NCBI RefSeq assembly: GCF_036699995.1
Contig: NZ_CP144906.1
Coordinates: 1,178,001 to 1,242,000 of the forward strand
Source of the DNA: Clostridium beijerinckii
GTDB taxonomy: Bacteria; Bacillota; Clostridia; Clostridiales; Clostridiaceae
Length of the DNA: 64,000 bases
Direction of reading: 5' to 3'
The notes under the pieces are model-generated. The model was not told the DNA's origin. It saw only the letters and a program-made list of their open reading frames with translations, and did not search any database. Of this stretch, positions 27,591 to 36,700 are shown piece by piece. The first letter of the stretch is position 1; every line of letters begins with the position of its first letter. Position numbers and translations under genes: made by a program.

Positions 27591-28544
27591 ATGAGTGTTA
27601 TTATAATTTTAGGGGTTATTTTACTATTAATATTAATAGTAGTTATATCATCAATTAAGGTTGTAAATACAGGGTATTTGTATGTTGTAGAAAGATTTGG
27701 ACAATTTCACAGAGTGTTAGAGCCAGGCCTACATTTTATTGTGCCATTTGTAGATTTTGTTAGAAGAAAGGTTTCCACAAAACAACAAATTTTAGATGTG
27801 GAGCCACAATCGGTTATAACTAAAGATAATGTTAAAATATTAGTAGACAATGTTATATTTTATAAGGTATTGAATGCAAGAGATGCGGTTTATAATATTG
27901 AAAGTTATCAATCAGGTATTGTATATTCGGCTACAACTAATATGAGAAATATATTAGGTAATATGTCATTAGATGAAATTTTATCAGGAAGAGATTCAAT
28001 AAATCAAGATCTATTAAGCATTATTGATGAAGTTACTGATGCTTATGGTATAAAAATACTTTCGGTTGAAATTAAAAATATAGTTCCACCAGCTGAAATC
28101 CAACAAGCAATGGAAAAACAAATGAAAGCTGAAAGAGATAAGAGAGCTATGATTCTTCAAGCAGAAGGTTTGAGACAATCTCAAATAGAAAAAGCAGAAG
28201 GAGAAAAACAAGCTAAAATTTTATCAGCAGAAGCAGAAAAGCAAGCAAATATAAGAAGAGCAGAAGGTTTAAAAGAATCTCAGTTACTAGAGGCAGAAGG
28301 TAAAGCAAAGGCTATAGAAGAAATAGCGATTGCAGAATCCCAAGCCATAAGAAAAGTAAATCAAGCTATTATTGAGTCTGGAACAAATGAAACTGTTATA
28401 GCATTAAAACAAGTTGAAGCACTTAAAGAAATGGCTAACAGTCCAGCAAACAAGCTTATATTACCAAATGAGACTTTATCATCTCTTGGAAGTATAGCTG
28501 CAATTGCAGATATGCTTAAATCATCAGCATCAGCAAAAAAATAA
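27591..28544 (+). CDS. SPFH/band-7 stomatin-like protein
   Basis: 317 residues. An N-terminal helix (residues 2-24) anchors it; the band 7 domain follows (VVERFGQFHRVLEPGLHFIVPFVD), then a long charged helix rich in AEGEKQAKI repeats (about residues 170-260) that makes the oligomer. FGQFHRVLEPGLHF is typical of the QmcA/paraslipin group. AGGAGG lies 8 bases before the ATG. It probably forms ring-like assemblies with the NfeD protein encoded just upstream and may influence membrane proteases. Confidence 0.92.
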   Translation: MSVIIILGVILLLILIVVISSIKVVNTGYLYVVERFGQFHRVLEPGLHFIVPFVDFVRRKVSTKQQILDVEPQSVITKDNVKILVDNVIFYKVLNARDAVYNIESYQSGIVYSATTNMRNILGNMSLDEILSGRDSINQDLLSIIDEVTDAYGIKILSVEIKNIVPPAEIQQAMEKQMKAERDKRAMILQAEGLRQSQIEKAEGEKQAKILSAEAEKQANIRRAEGLKESQLLEAEGKAKAIEEIAIAESQAIRKVNQAIIESGTNETVIALKQVEALKEMANSPANKLILPNETLSSLGSIAAIADMLKSSASAKK

Positions 28545-28552
28545 ATACAAAT

Positions 28553-28582
28553 TAAGAGAGCAAGGTAATTGCTCTCTTTTAA
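28553..28582 (+). terminator. Terminator of the NfeD/SPFH operon
   Basis: AAGAGAGCAA and TTGCTCTCTT form the stem around a short GGTAA loop, with TTTT following. Confidence 0.85.
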
Positions 28583-28589
28583 GTAGTGA

Positions 28590-28695
28590 ACCAAAATCTT
28601 CGATTTTGTGTGAATCAGTTAAGCAGACATCTCGAATCTATGATTTGATGATGGTTGCTTACTCTGTGAGTAGAGTTTCCTTTAATTATGTTTGA
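28590..28695. repeat. TCGA/TTTCC repeat block, inverted copy
   Basis: It contains AAAATCTTCGATTTTGTGTGA, CAGACATCTCGAATCTATGA, GATGATGGTTGCTTACTCTG and GAGTAGAGTTTCCTTTAA in order. The complement of the same parts, in reversed order, is found at 38040-38160. Small internal palindromes (AAATCTTCGATTT) are part of the block. Confidence 0.65.
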
Positions 28696-28785
28696 GATAT
28701 CGTTTTTGATGGAATTATTATATTATATAAGTAAGAATTAAATACAAAAATTTATCATTATAGAAGGGATTGGGTACAACTATAC

Positions 28786-29604
28786 ATGGATTATAGGGAT
28801 AAAAGAAAAGAGAGAATATTAAATAGTCAAATGAAAAAGTTAATAAAGAGAGAAGAAAAGTTTTTTTATAAAAAAGAAAATGAATATATAAAAAATAAGA
28901 TATTACCTTTAAAAGAGCAATTAGAAGAAAAAATCCCGAAAAATATGATAGAAACTTTTGAGAAAGCATTTGAAAAGGGATTTTATTATGTTTTTGAAAA
29001 AGGTACTACAGTAATAGAGAAAAGTTATAACTCAGAGAAAATTAGAAATGAAGCAGATATAGATGAATATATTTTATCTAAGCAGATGAATAACAAAAAT
29101 TTAAGCAGAATAGATAAAAGAGTGAAAAAAGGTGTGCTTATAAATAAAGGAATCACAGCAGCTGAAGGGACATTACTTGGTATATTAGGAATTGGAATAC
29201 CGGATATACCTGTATTTATTGGAGTAATATTAAAAACTGTGTATGAGATTTGTGTGAATTATGGATTTGATTATAAGTCCAAAAGTGAGAAGGCATTTAT
29301 ATTAAATATAATTTGTGCAAGTTCTATAAAAACAGATGAAAAAATTCTATATTCAAATGAAACAGATAGAATTGCATATAGTATTGAAAATAATCATGAT
29401 CTTAAGGTTGATATAAATGAATTAATTGAGTCAGCTTCAAAATGTTTATCTGAAAATATAGTTGTGGCAAAAGTTATCCAAGGAATACCGATAGTTGGGA
29501 TATATGGTGGAATATCAAATTATAGATTATTGGCTGATATAAGCGAAGTGGCAAGTATAAAATATAAAAAAAGATTATTATCTAAATTGAAAAATACGCT
29601 TTAG
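28786..29604 (+). CDS. EcsC-family protein
   Basis: 272 residues. The N-terminal 80 residues are a charged helical stretch. GVLINKGITAAEGTLLGILG followed by IGIPDIPVF is the amphipathic core of the EcsC family; a second hydrophobic stretch near residue 230 (VIQGIPIVGIYGG) is also typical. EcsC proteins lie at the membrane; in Bacillus EcsC goes with the EcsAB transporter, but the free-standing relatives have no known job. No ecsAB genes are present here. Confidence 0.8.
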   Translation: MDYRDKRKERILNSQMKKLIKREEKFFYKKENEYIKNKILPLKEQLEEKIPKNMIETFEKAFEKGFYYVFEKGTTVIEKSYNSEKIRNEADIDEYILSKQMNNKNLSRIDKRVKKGVLINKGITAAEGTLLGILGIGIPDIPVFIGVILKTVYEICVNYGFDYKSKSEKAFILNIICASSIKTDEKILYSNETDRIAYSIENNHDLKVDINELIESASKCLSENIVVAKVIQGIPIVGIYGGISNYRLLADISEVASIKYKKRLLSKLKNTL

Positions 29605-29712
29605 CTTAGATGAACTTGTTGCGTTTGAGTGTGCCTCAATTTTATTATTGAAAGATTAGCAAAAAAATATTAATATAGACTATGTAGTATAAAAACAAAT
29701 TGAGGTGAAGAA

Positions 29713-30228
29713 ATGAAAAAGAAAAATATAATGAGCTTTATACTTTTATTAATACTTTCTTTTTCTTTAATTGGTTGTAATCTTAAAGATGATTATATAC
29801 TTCAAACAAAAGAAGATACAGATGAAAAGCCATCTGCAGATAAGGTTAATGAAGTTTTTGAATCAGATAAGATGAAGGAATTAATGGATAAATTAAAGTC
29901 TAACCCTAAGGAAATTTCTGATAAAGTTAATGAAGTAGATAGTGATACTACACGTGTAATGAAAGAATTAAATGATAAAGCAGATGAATTGACTGACGAG
30001 CTCAATAATGCTGATTTTGAAGGAAAAAGTGAAGATATTAAAAATAAATTTGATGATATATCTAATAAATTAGATGAAATTAAAGATAATGTTGATGATG
30101 CAAAAGATAGAGCAGATACATTTAAGGATCCAATTGATAAAAAGCAAGTAACAGATACAGTAGATGAATTTACATCACATATGAATAACCTTGAAAGAGC
30201 GATAGATAGAATAGCAACCACTAGATAA
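29713..30228 (+). CDS. Lipoprotein with coiled coil, unknown
   Basis: 171 residues. The signal IMSFILLLILSFSLIGC ends in a lipobox (C22), so it is an anchored extracytoplasmic lipoprotein. The rest is extremely acidic and helical, with heptads of KxxDDISNKLDEIKDNVDDA type that suggest a coiled coil from residue 45 to 165. GAGGTG lies before the ATG. I do not recognise a family. The gene stands alone with a hairpin behind it. Confidence 0.65.
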   Translation: MKKKNIMSFILLLILSFSLIGCNLKDDYILQTKEDTDEKPSADKVNEVFESDKMKELMDKLKSNPKEISDKVNEVDSDTTRVMKELNDKADELTDELNNADFEGKSEDIKNKFDDISNKLDEIKDNVDDAKDRADTFKDPIDKKQVTDTVDEFTSHMNNLERAIDRIATTR

Positions 30229-30250
30229 AATTTATAGTTCCAAGTTTTTG

Positions 30251-30296
30251 ACAGGTATAATGGGCTAATGTAGCTTTCGTTATACCTGTTATAATT
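30251..30296 (+). terminator. Probable terminator
   Basis: ACAGGTATAA (30251-30260) and TTATACCTGT (30280-30289) are perfect complements, but the following TATAATTT is a poor T-run. Confidence 0.45.
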
Positions 30297-30376
30297 TAGA
30301 ATATAAAAAATACTTGATTCTTTTGCTTTAGTATGATAAAGTGATAAATAGAAAGTGATGTAGGGGGTTATTACAT

Positions 30377-31210
30377 ATGAAAATAAATAGTTTAATAAAA
30401 AAATTAACAGTAGTTGCTATCATAGCTACATTGGGAGTAAGCTTGGTTGCATGTGGCGGGAATGCCAATAAATCATCAGAATCAAAGGCAGCCAAAAGTG
30501 CATTAGATAAGGATGAATTAGTAATAGGTTTAGATGATACTTTTGTTCCAATGGGATTTAAAAATGAGAACGGGGAAATAGTTGGATTTGATGTTGATTT
30601 AGCAAATGCAGTAGGTAAAAAACTTAATAAAAAGGTGAAATTTCAATCAATTGATTGGAGTATGAAAGAAACTGAACTTAATAACGGTAATATAGATTTA
30701 ATATGGAATGGATATTCAATTACTGATGAAAGAAAAGAAAAAGTTGAATTTTCAAAGCCATATTTAAGTAATACTCAAGTTATAGTAACATTAGCAGATT
30801 CTAATATTAAATCTAAAAATGATTTAGCAGGTAAAAAAGTTGGTGCTCAAAATGGATCAACAGCAGTAGATGCAGTTGAAGCAGCTAATGGCATCGAAAA
30901 AACTTTTGATGGTGGAAAACTTGTTACATTTGAAGATAATAATGCCGCATTAATGGATTTAGAAGCAAAGAGATTAGATGCAATTGTTGTAGACGAAATT
31001 TTAGCAAGATATTATATGAAAGCAAGAGGACAAGAAAAATATAAAATCTTAGATGAGAATTTTGGAAGTGAACAATACGGTGTTGGAATTAAAAAAGGTG
31101 ATACTAAATTTGTAGAAGCTTTTAACAAAGCTTTAGATGAAGTTATTTCTGATGGAACTGCAGCAGAAATATCAAAGAAATGGTTCGAACAAGATATAAT
31201 TCTTAAATAG
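30377..31210 (+). CDS. Polar amino-acid ABC transporter, binding lipoprotein
   Basis: 277 residues. The lipobox LVAC at about residues 24-27 anchors it outside the membrane. The solute-binding family 3 fold is clear: ELVIGLDDTFVPMGF, NGEIVGFDVDLANAVGKKL, and DLAGKKVGAQNGST. Family members bind Gln, His, Arg, cystine or related amino acids; the ligand cannot be read from the sequence alone. GTAGGGGG precedes the ATG. A weak promoter (TTGATT, 17 bases, TAAAGT near 30315) may drive this three-gene operon. Confidence 0.9.
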   Translation: MKINSLIKKLTVVAIIATLGVSLVACGGNANKSSESKAAKSALDKDELVIGLDDTFVPMGFKNENGEIVGFDVDLANAVGKKLNKKVKFQSIDWSMKETELNNGNIDLIWNGYSITDERKEKVEFSKPYLSNTQVIVTLADSNIKSKNDLAGKKVGAQNGSTAVDAVEAANGIEKTFDGGKLVTFEDNNAALMDLEAKRLDAIVVDEILARYYMKARGQEKYKILDENFGSEQYGVGIKKGDTKFVEAFNKALDEVISDGTAAEISKKWFEQDIILK

Positions 31211-31273
31211 TGCAAATTAGATAATCATAAATATTTATACAAATAGTTTGAAAATAAAGAGGAGGAAATAACT

Positions 31274-31915
31274 TTGAGTTATATTTTAGAGATAATGCCT
31301 CAAGTATTAGAGGGATTACAAGTTACATTAGAAATTTTTGTACTTACTTTAGTATTATCTATTCCACTAGGAGTAATAATCGCTGTAATGAGGACATCTA
31401 AATCTCTAATACTTAAACAAATAAGTGGAATATATATTCTTATAATGAGAGGCACTCCTCTGTTATTACAAATTATTGTAATCTTCTTTGGACTTCCGCT
31501 AGTAGGAATCAGCTTTGATAGATTTCCAGCAGCAATTTTAGCGTTTACTTTAAATTATGGAGCTTATTTTGGAGAAATATTTAGAGCAGGTATAGAGTCT
31601 ATAGATAATGGACAAGTTGAAGGGGCTAAGGTTCTAGGCTTAAGTTCTAAACAAACATTTTTTAGAATAATACTTCCACAAGCATTTAAAACAGTAATAC
31701 CACCAGTTGCAAATGAAATAACAACTTTAGTGAAGGATACTTCGTTAGTTTATGTAGTTGGTATGGACGAGCTATTAAAGATAGGTAAGACTGCTGCTAA
31801 TAGAGATGTTTCGTTGGTACCACTTTTAATAGTTGGTGTTGTTTACTTAATAGTAATAGCAATTTTCAGTCAAGTATTAAAGAAAATTGAAGAGAAGTAT
31901 GACTATTATAAATAG
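31274..31915 (+). CDS. Polar amino-acid ABC transporter, permease
   Basis: 213 residues with about five membrane helices and the HisM/GlnP family blocks IMRGTPLLLQ, LNYGAYFGEIFRAGIESI and GQVEGAKVLGLSSKQTFFRI (the EAA loop). The start is TTG at 31274, supported by AGGAGG 9 bases upstream; there is no nearby ATG. It probably forms a homodimeric channel with the ATPase that follows 15 bases later. Confidence 0.92.
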   Translation: MSYILEIMPQVLEGLQVTLEIFVLTLVLSIPLGVIIAVMRTSKSLILKQISGIYILIMRGTPLLLQIIVIFFGLPLVGISFDRFPAAILAFTLNYGAYFGEIFRAGIESIDNGQVEGAKVLGLSSKQTFFRIILPQAFKTVIPPVANEITTLVKDTSLVYVVGMDELLKIGKTAANRDVSLVPLLIVGVVYLIVIAIFSQVLKKIEEKYDYYK

Positions 31916-31930
31916 TGTGGAGGAAATTAT

Positions 31931-32617
31931 ATGCTTAAAGTAAGTAATTTGAAAAAAAGATTCGGAAATACAGAAGTTTTAAAAGGTGTTAATCTTCATA
32001 TAAAAAAAGGTGAAATATTAGTTGTCGTTGGAAATTCAGGTGGTGGAAAGACCACATTACTTAGATGTGTAAATGAATTGGAACATTGTGATGAAGGCGA
32101 TATAGAAGTTAACGGAAAAGTTTTATGTAAAAATGGTAAGTATGTAGATAAAAATGCGTTAAAAGAAATAAGAAAAGATATAGGGTTAGTATTTCAAAAT
32201 TTTAACTTATTTCCACATATGAGTGTTTTAGAAAATCTTATTGAAGCACCTCAAAAAGTGTTGGGATGGTCAAAAGAAGAAGCTATAAAGAAAGCAGAAG
32301 AAACTTTAGGTTTTTTAGATTTATTAGGAAAAAAAGATAATTATCCATTTGAATTATCTGGCGGTCAAAAACAAAGAGTTGCTATTGGAAGAGCACTAGT
32401 GCTTGAACCTAAAATAATGTGCTTTGATGAGCCAACTTCTGCACTAGATCCAGGACTAACTGGAGAAGTTGCCAATTTAATAAAGCGTTTAAGTGAAAAA
32501 GGCATGAGTATGATGATTATAACTCATGATATGGATTTTGCTAAAAAAGTGTCAGATAGAATAGTATCAATGGATGCTGGAAAATTGCAAGAGGGTCTAA
32601 TGTTCGAAGAAGATTAG
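31931..32617 (+). CDS. Polar amino-acid ABC transporter, ATPase (GlnQ-like)
   Basis: 228 residues. Walker A is GNSGGGKTT, the Q-loop region VFQNFNLFPHMSVLEN is diagnostic of amino-acid importers, the signature is LSGGQKQR and Walker B MCFDEPTSALDP, followed by ITHDMDFAKKVSDR. The GGGK rather than SGKST Walker is a small variation. GTGGAGG precedes the ATG. It completes the uptake operon begun at 30377 and is followed by a terminator. Confidence 0.95.
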   Translation: MLKVSNLKKRFGNTEVLKGVNLHIKKGEILVVVGNSGGGKTTLLRCVNELEHCDEGDIEVNGKVLCKNGKYVDKNALKEIRKDIGLVFQNFNLFPHMSVLENLIEAPQKVLGWSKEEAIKKAEETLGFLDLLGKKDNYPFELSGGQKQRVAIGRALVLEPKIMCFDEPTSALDPGLTGEVANLIKRLSEKGMSMMIITHDMDFAKKVSDRIVSMDAGKLQEGLMFEED

Positions 32618-32627
32618 CTATATTAGG

Positions 32628-32657
32628 ATTGAGGTTGAATTAAACCTCAATTTTTTT
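32628..32657 (+). terminator. Terminator of the amino-acid transport operon
   Basis: ATTGAGGTT and AACCTCAAT pair around GAATTA, followed by TTTTTT. Confidence 0.85.
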
Positions 32658-32744
32658 AACAAATTATATATAAGTTAATAAAAGTTTTGATACATTATAA
32701 ATTGAGAAGGTTTAAATTTAACAATTTGATTGTGAGAATTAGTG

Positions 32745-32773
32745 TTGAAATATGTGGCAAAGTGTGGTATTAT
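32745..32773 (+). promoter_or_regulatory. Promoter of the zinc-ribbon gene
   Basis: TTGAAA (32745-32750), 17 bases, TATTAT (32768-32773). The leader is about 105 bases and contains a small hairpin CTCTGTTTCAGAG near 32820. Confidence 0.7.
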
Positions 32774-32883
32774 AAGAATGTAAGATAATTCAAGATTTAA
32801 TCAATACTGTACATTCGCCTCTGTTTCAGAGATTGGGTCTAGGTATCAGGTTATAATCTTTGGAAAAAGGGAGGATTTTTATA

Positions 32884-33051
32884 ATGGAAGATAGAACTTT
32901 AGTATGTAAAGATTGTGGAAAGGAATTTGTTTTCACAGTTGGAGAACAAGAATTCTACAAAGAAAAAGGATTTGACAACGATCCAGTTAGATGTCCTGAT
33001 TGTAGAAGAGCTAGAAAGCAACAAAGAAACAACAGAAACTTCGACAGATAG
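32884..33051 (+). CDS. Small zinc-ribbon protein
   Basis: 55 residues from the ATG at 32884, which has GGGAGG 7 bases upstream; a longer frame from a TTG at 32860 is unsupported. Two knuckles, CKDCG and CPDCR, form a four-cysteine zinc ribbon, and the tail is basic (RRARKQQRNNRNF). It fits the probable zinc-binding (zf-trcl) family, common and highly conserved in Clostridia, function unknown; nucleic-acid binding is an inference from the tail. It has its own promoter and terminator. Confidence 0.85.
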   Translation: MEDRTLVCKDCGKEFVFTVGEQEFYKEKGFDNDPVRCPDCRRARKQQRNNRNFDR

Positions 33052-33060
33052 TAAGTTGTT

Positions 33061-33096
33061 GAGTCATAAGAGAAATCTTATGACTCTTTATTTTTT
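33061..33096 (+). terminator. Terminator of the zinc-ribbon gene
   Basis: GAGTCATAAGA and TCTTATGACTC are perfect complements around GAAA, with TTTATTTTTT after. Confidence 0.9.
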
Positions 33097-33180
33097 GTAT
33101 GGAGAATTATACAATTTAAAATACGCTTGAAGAGATATATGTGTAAAAAATCTGCATATATGAAAAGAGTGCGAAGCACA

Positions 33181-33294
33181 ATGAATAACTTAATTGCATC
33201 GACCGAAATTTTATTCTACTCTGGCAAATTATATCATTGGATGATGCATAAAGAATTATTAAAAGCAGAAAAACATATAGATTTTTATTGCTAA
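33181..33294 (+). CDS. Doubtful small ORF, 37 residues
   Basis: An ATG at 33181 opens 37 codons (MNNLIASTEILFYSGKLYHW, and so on) ending in TAA, 20 bases before a good terminator. The ATG follows directly on a partial 39-bp repeat (GTGCGAAGCACA) and has no ribosome site. It could be a remnant of a longer gene. I include it only because of the terminator. Confidence 0.15.
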   Translation: MNNLIASTEILFYSGKLYHWMMHKELLKAEKHIDFYC

Positions 33295-33314
33295 GAATAG
33301 AAAAATAAATTTTT

Positions 33315-33370
33315 AGACGTAGATAATTATAGGATTGATAGAAAACACTATAATTATCTGCGTCTTTTTT
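33315..33370 (+). terminator. Strong hairpin terminator without an assigned transcript
   Basis: An 18-nt left arm (33315-33332, starting AGACGTAGAT) and right arm (33348-33365, ending CTGCGTCT) pair with one bulge or mismatch and are followed by TTTTT. No established gene lies between it and the previous terminator at 33096. Confidence 0.75.
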
Positions 33371-33554
33371 GAGCATAGATTATGTTAAAATTGATGCTTT
33401 ATACTATAAAAATGTGCACGATTTAAGAAAAAGAAAAATGCTTTATAATACATAAAAATATATATTAAATAAATAAAATACGAATTATAAAAAAGAAATA
33501 TAAATACATAGTTCGTAAAAACATAAATTAAATGAAATTTTAACATAAAATAGG

Positions 33555-33583
33555 TTGACAACATACGTGTTGAATGATAATCT
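33555..33583 (+). promoter_or_regulatory. purL promoter
   Basis: TTGACA at 33555-33560, a 17-base spacer and TAATCT at 33578-33583. Transcription would start near 33590 and give a leader of about 165 bases. Confidence 0.75.
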
Positions 33584-33596
33584 TATGGTATCGATA

Positions 33597-33630
33597 CGAA
33601 AGTTAGTAGAGTGTTATCAGAAAACATTCG
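33597..33630. promoter_or_regulatory. PurR-like box pair in the purL leader
   Basis: CGAAAGTT (33597-33604) and AACATTCG (33623-33630) are near inverted copies 18 bases apart. Bacillus PurR boxes read CGAACAWT in inverted pairs about 16-17 bases apart, so this is a looser match. The position just downstream of the promoter suits repression. Confidence 0.4.
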
Positions 33631-33755
33631 CCATTACGAAGGTGTAGTGAGTAGGTAAATGAAAAAAATAACAAGTCCAACATACAAGTATAGTGTTGCG
33701 GTATTTTTTGAATGCACCTAGGCTAAATCTCATAATATTTTTTGGAGGAATTAAA

Positions 33756-36700
33756 ATGTTAAATATTAGAAGCGTATTCGTTGAAAAGAAAAAAGGATTT
33801 AATGTAGAAGCTCAAAGTTTACTAAATGACTTTAGAGATAACTTGGGAGTAACTGGATTAGAAGACGTGAGACTTGTTAATAAATATATAATATCAGATA
33901 TACCTGAAGAATATTATAATAAGGCTTTACATACAATTTTTTCTGAAGCAACAGTAGATGTAGTTTACGAATCAGAATTACCAATGAATGAAGGAGAAAT
34001 AGCTTTTGGTGTAGAATATTTGCCAGGTCAATACGACCAAAGAGCAGATTCAGCTTCAGAATGTCTAGCTCTATTAACAGCAGAAGACAAGGTAGAAATA
34101 AAATCAGCTAAAGTAGTAGTATTAAAAGGAAACCTTTCAAAAGATGATATTGAAAAAATTAAGAAATATTATATAAACCCAGTCGATTCTAGGGAAGTAG
34201 ATATAAATAGCAAAGATTTATCGTCACTTTCAAACATACCTAAAGATGTACAGATCTTAGATGGATTTACCAGCAAGACATTGGATCAATTAAAAGAATT
34301 TCATAGTGGACAAGGTTTGGCTATGAGTATTGATGATCTTCTTATGATTCAAGATTATTTCAAAGGAGAGAAAAGAGATCCAAGCATAACTGAGATTAAA
34401 GTTATAGATACATACTGGTCAGATCACTGTAGACATACAACATTCTCAACTATCTTAGAAGATGTCCAAATTGAAGATAATAAATATACGGCTCCAATAA
34501 AAGCAAGTTATGAAGGTTATATAAAATCTAGATCATATGTTTATGGCGAAAAAGAAAAGAATAAAACTCTTATGGATATGGCAGTAATTGCTATGAAAGA
34601 ACTTAGAAAAAGAGGAAAACTTGAAGATTTAGATATTTCCGAAGAAATAAATGCTTGTTCAATTAACGTAAAAATTGAAACTGATAAAGGCATGGAAGAT
34701 TACTTAGTAATGTTCAAGAATGAAACACATAACCATCCAACAGAAATTGAACCTTTTGGTGGAGCAGCAACATGTCTTGGTGGAGCTATAAGAGATCCAC
34801 TATCAGGAAGAACTTATGTATATCAAGCAATGAGAGTTACAGGAGCAGCAGATCCAACAGTTCCAGTTGAAGATACATTAGAAGGAAAACTTCCTCAAAG
34901 AAAGATAACACTTGGAGCAGCTCATGGGTATAGTTCATATGGAAATCAAATTGGTCTCGCAACAGGTCAAGTTGAAGAAGTATATCATCCAAACTATGCA
35001 GCTAAGAGAATGGAAGTTGGAGCAGTTATTGCAGCAGCACCTAAGGAAAATGTGGTAAGAGAAGAACCAGCTTTAGGCGATGTAATTATCTTACTAGGTG
35101 GAAGAACTGGAAGAGATGGTGTTGGAGGAGCTACAGGTTCATCTAAGGAACATACGGTAGATTCAATAAATGAATGTGGAGCAGAAGTACAAAAAGGTAA
35201 TGCTCCGACAGAAAGAAAACTTCAAAGATTATTTAGAAATTCTAAAGTAGCAAAGATGATTAAGAGATGTAATGACTTTGGTGCAGGTGGAGTTTCAGTT
35301 GCGATTGGAGAACTTTGCAGAGGATTAGATATAGATTTAGATAAAGTTCCAAAGAAATATGAAGGTTTAGATGGAACAGAACTTGCAGTTTCAGAATCAC
35401 AAGAAAGAATGGCAGTAGTTGTAACAAAAGAAAATGCAGATGAATTTATAAGACTTTCTAATGAAGAAAATTTAGAGGCTACGTTGGTAGCACATGTTAC
35501 TGATACAGACAGACTTAGATTATTCTGGAGAGGTAAAAACATAGTTGATTTAAAGAGAACATTCTTAGATACAAATGGTGCTACTCAAAAGACAAATGTT
35601 ACAGTTAAAGCTCCAGTTGATTATCCATATGTGGTAGCAGATATTGATGTTAAAGAAGAATGGATAAATAACTTAAGAAAATTAAATGTATCATCTCAGC
35701 AAGGATTATCAGAAAGATTTGATGCAACAATAGGTCATGGAACAGTACTTATGCCTTTTGGTGGTAAATATGCAAAAACTCCAGCAGAAGGAATGGCAGC
35801 TAAAATCCCAGTTCTAGATGGAGAAAGTGCAGATGCCACATTGATGACATTTGGGTTTAATCCAGAACTTGGAACATGGAGCCCATACCACATGGCATAT
35901 TATGCAGTAATTGAAAGTATATCAAAACTTGCAGCTATGGGTGGAGATTACAGAAAAGCTAGACTTACATTCCAAGAGTATTTTGAAAGATTAGGATCAG
36001 AAAGCTCTAGATGGGGTAAACCATTTGCAGCATTGCTTGGTGCATATGAAGCTCAAATGGCATTTGAAACAGCAGCAATCGGTGGTAAGGACTCAATGTC
36101 AGGAAGCTTTGGAGATTTAGATGTACCTCCAACATTAGTATCATTTGCTGTAGGAGTAGAAAAAGCTAGAAATATAATATCACCAGAATTTAAAGAAGCA
36201 GGATCAAGTTTAGTTTTACTTCAAACTGAAAAACTAGAAGATGGAACTATAAATTTAGATAAGCTTAAGAAGAACTTAGACGTACTATATAAATTAATTC
36301 AAGATGAAAAAGTAATTTCATCATCTGCTGTTAAGTATGGTGGAGTTTCAGAAACAGTTACTAAAATGACACTTGGAAATAGAATTGGTGTAGAAATTGA
36401 TAACTTAACAAAGGATGAATTATTTGGATTTAACTATGGAACTATAGTACTAGAAGTTAAGAACAATATTAATGTAGAAAATGAATTTAAAGATTGCTTA
36501 TACAAAGAAATAGGTAAGACAATAAGCTCTGAAGCTATAGTTTCTAAACAATATGACTTAAATCTAAGCATTCAAGCTTTAGAAAAAACTTACGAAGAAA
36601 AACTAAGCTCAGTATTTAAAATTAAAACTGAAGATGTAGAAGGAAAAGTAGAAACAGTTTTATATGATAAAAAATCAAAACTTTCTCCAGCAATTAAAGT

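Larger units (their letters stand above)
33052..33755. other. Intergenic region before purL
   Basis: 704 bases. It contains the zinc-ribbon terminator, a fragment of the 39-bp unit at 33160-33180, a doubtful 37-codon frame, an unassigned hairpin terminator (33315-33370), AT-rich sequence, and the purL promoter and leader (33555-33755). Confidence 0.6.

Noticed and set aside
33560..33755. Purine (guanine/adenine), PRPP or ZTP riboswitch before purL
   Set aside because: The conserved junction sequences of these classes could not be found; only a repressor-like box and a weak hairpin remain.
35222..35542. Long frame on the opposite strand of purL, and similar frames opposite asnB, the P-type ATPase, fabF and others
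   Set aside because: They are antisense shadows of strongly conserved genes without ribosome sites.
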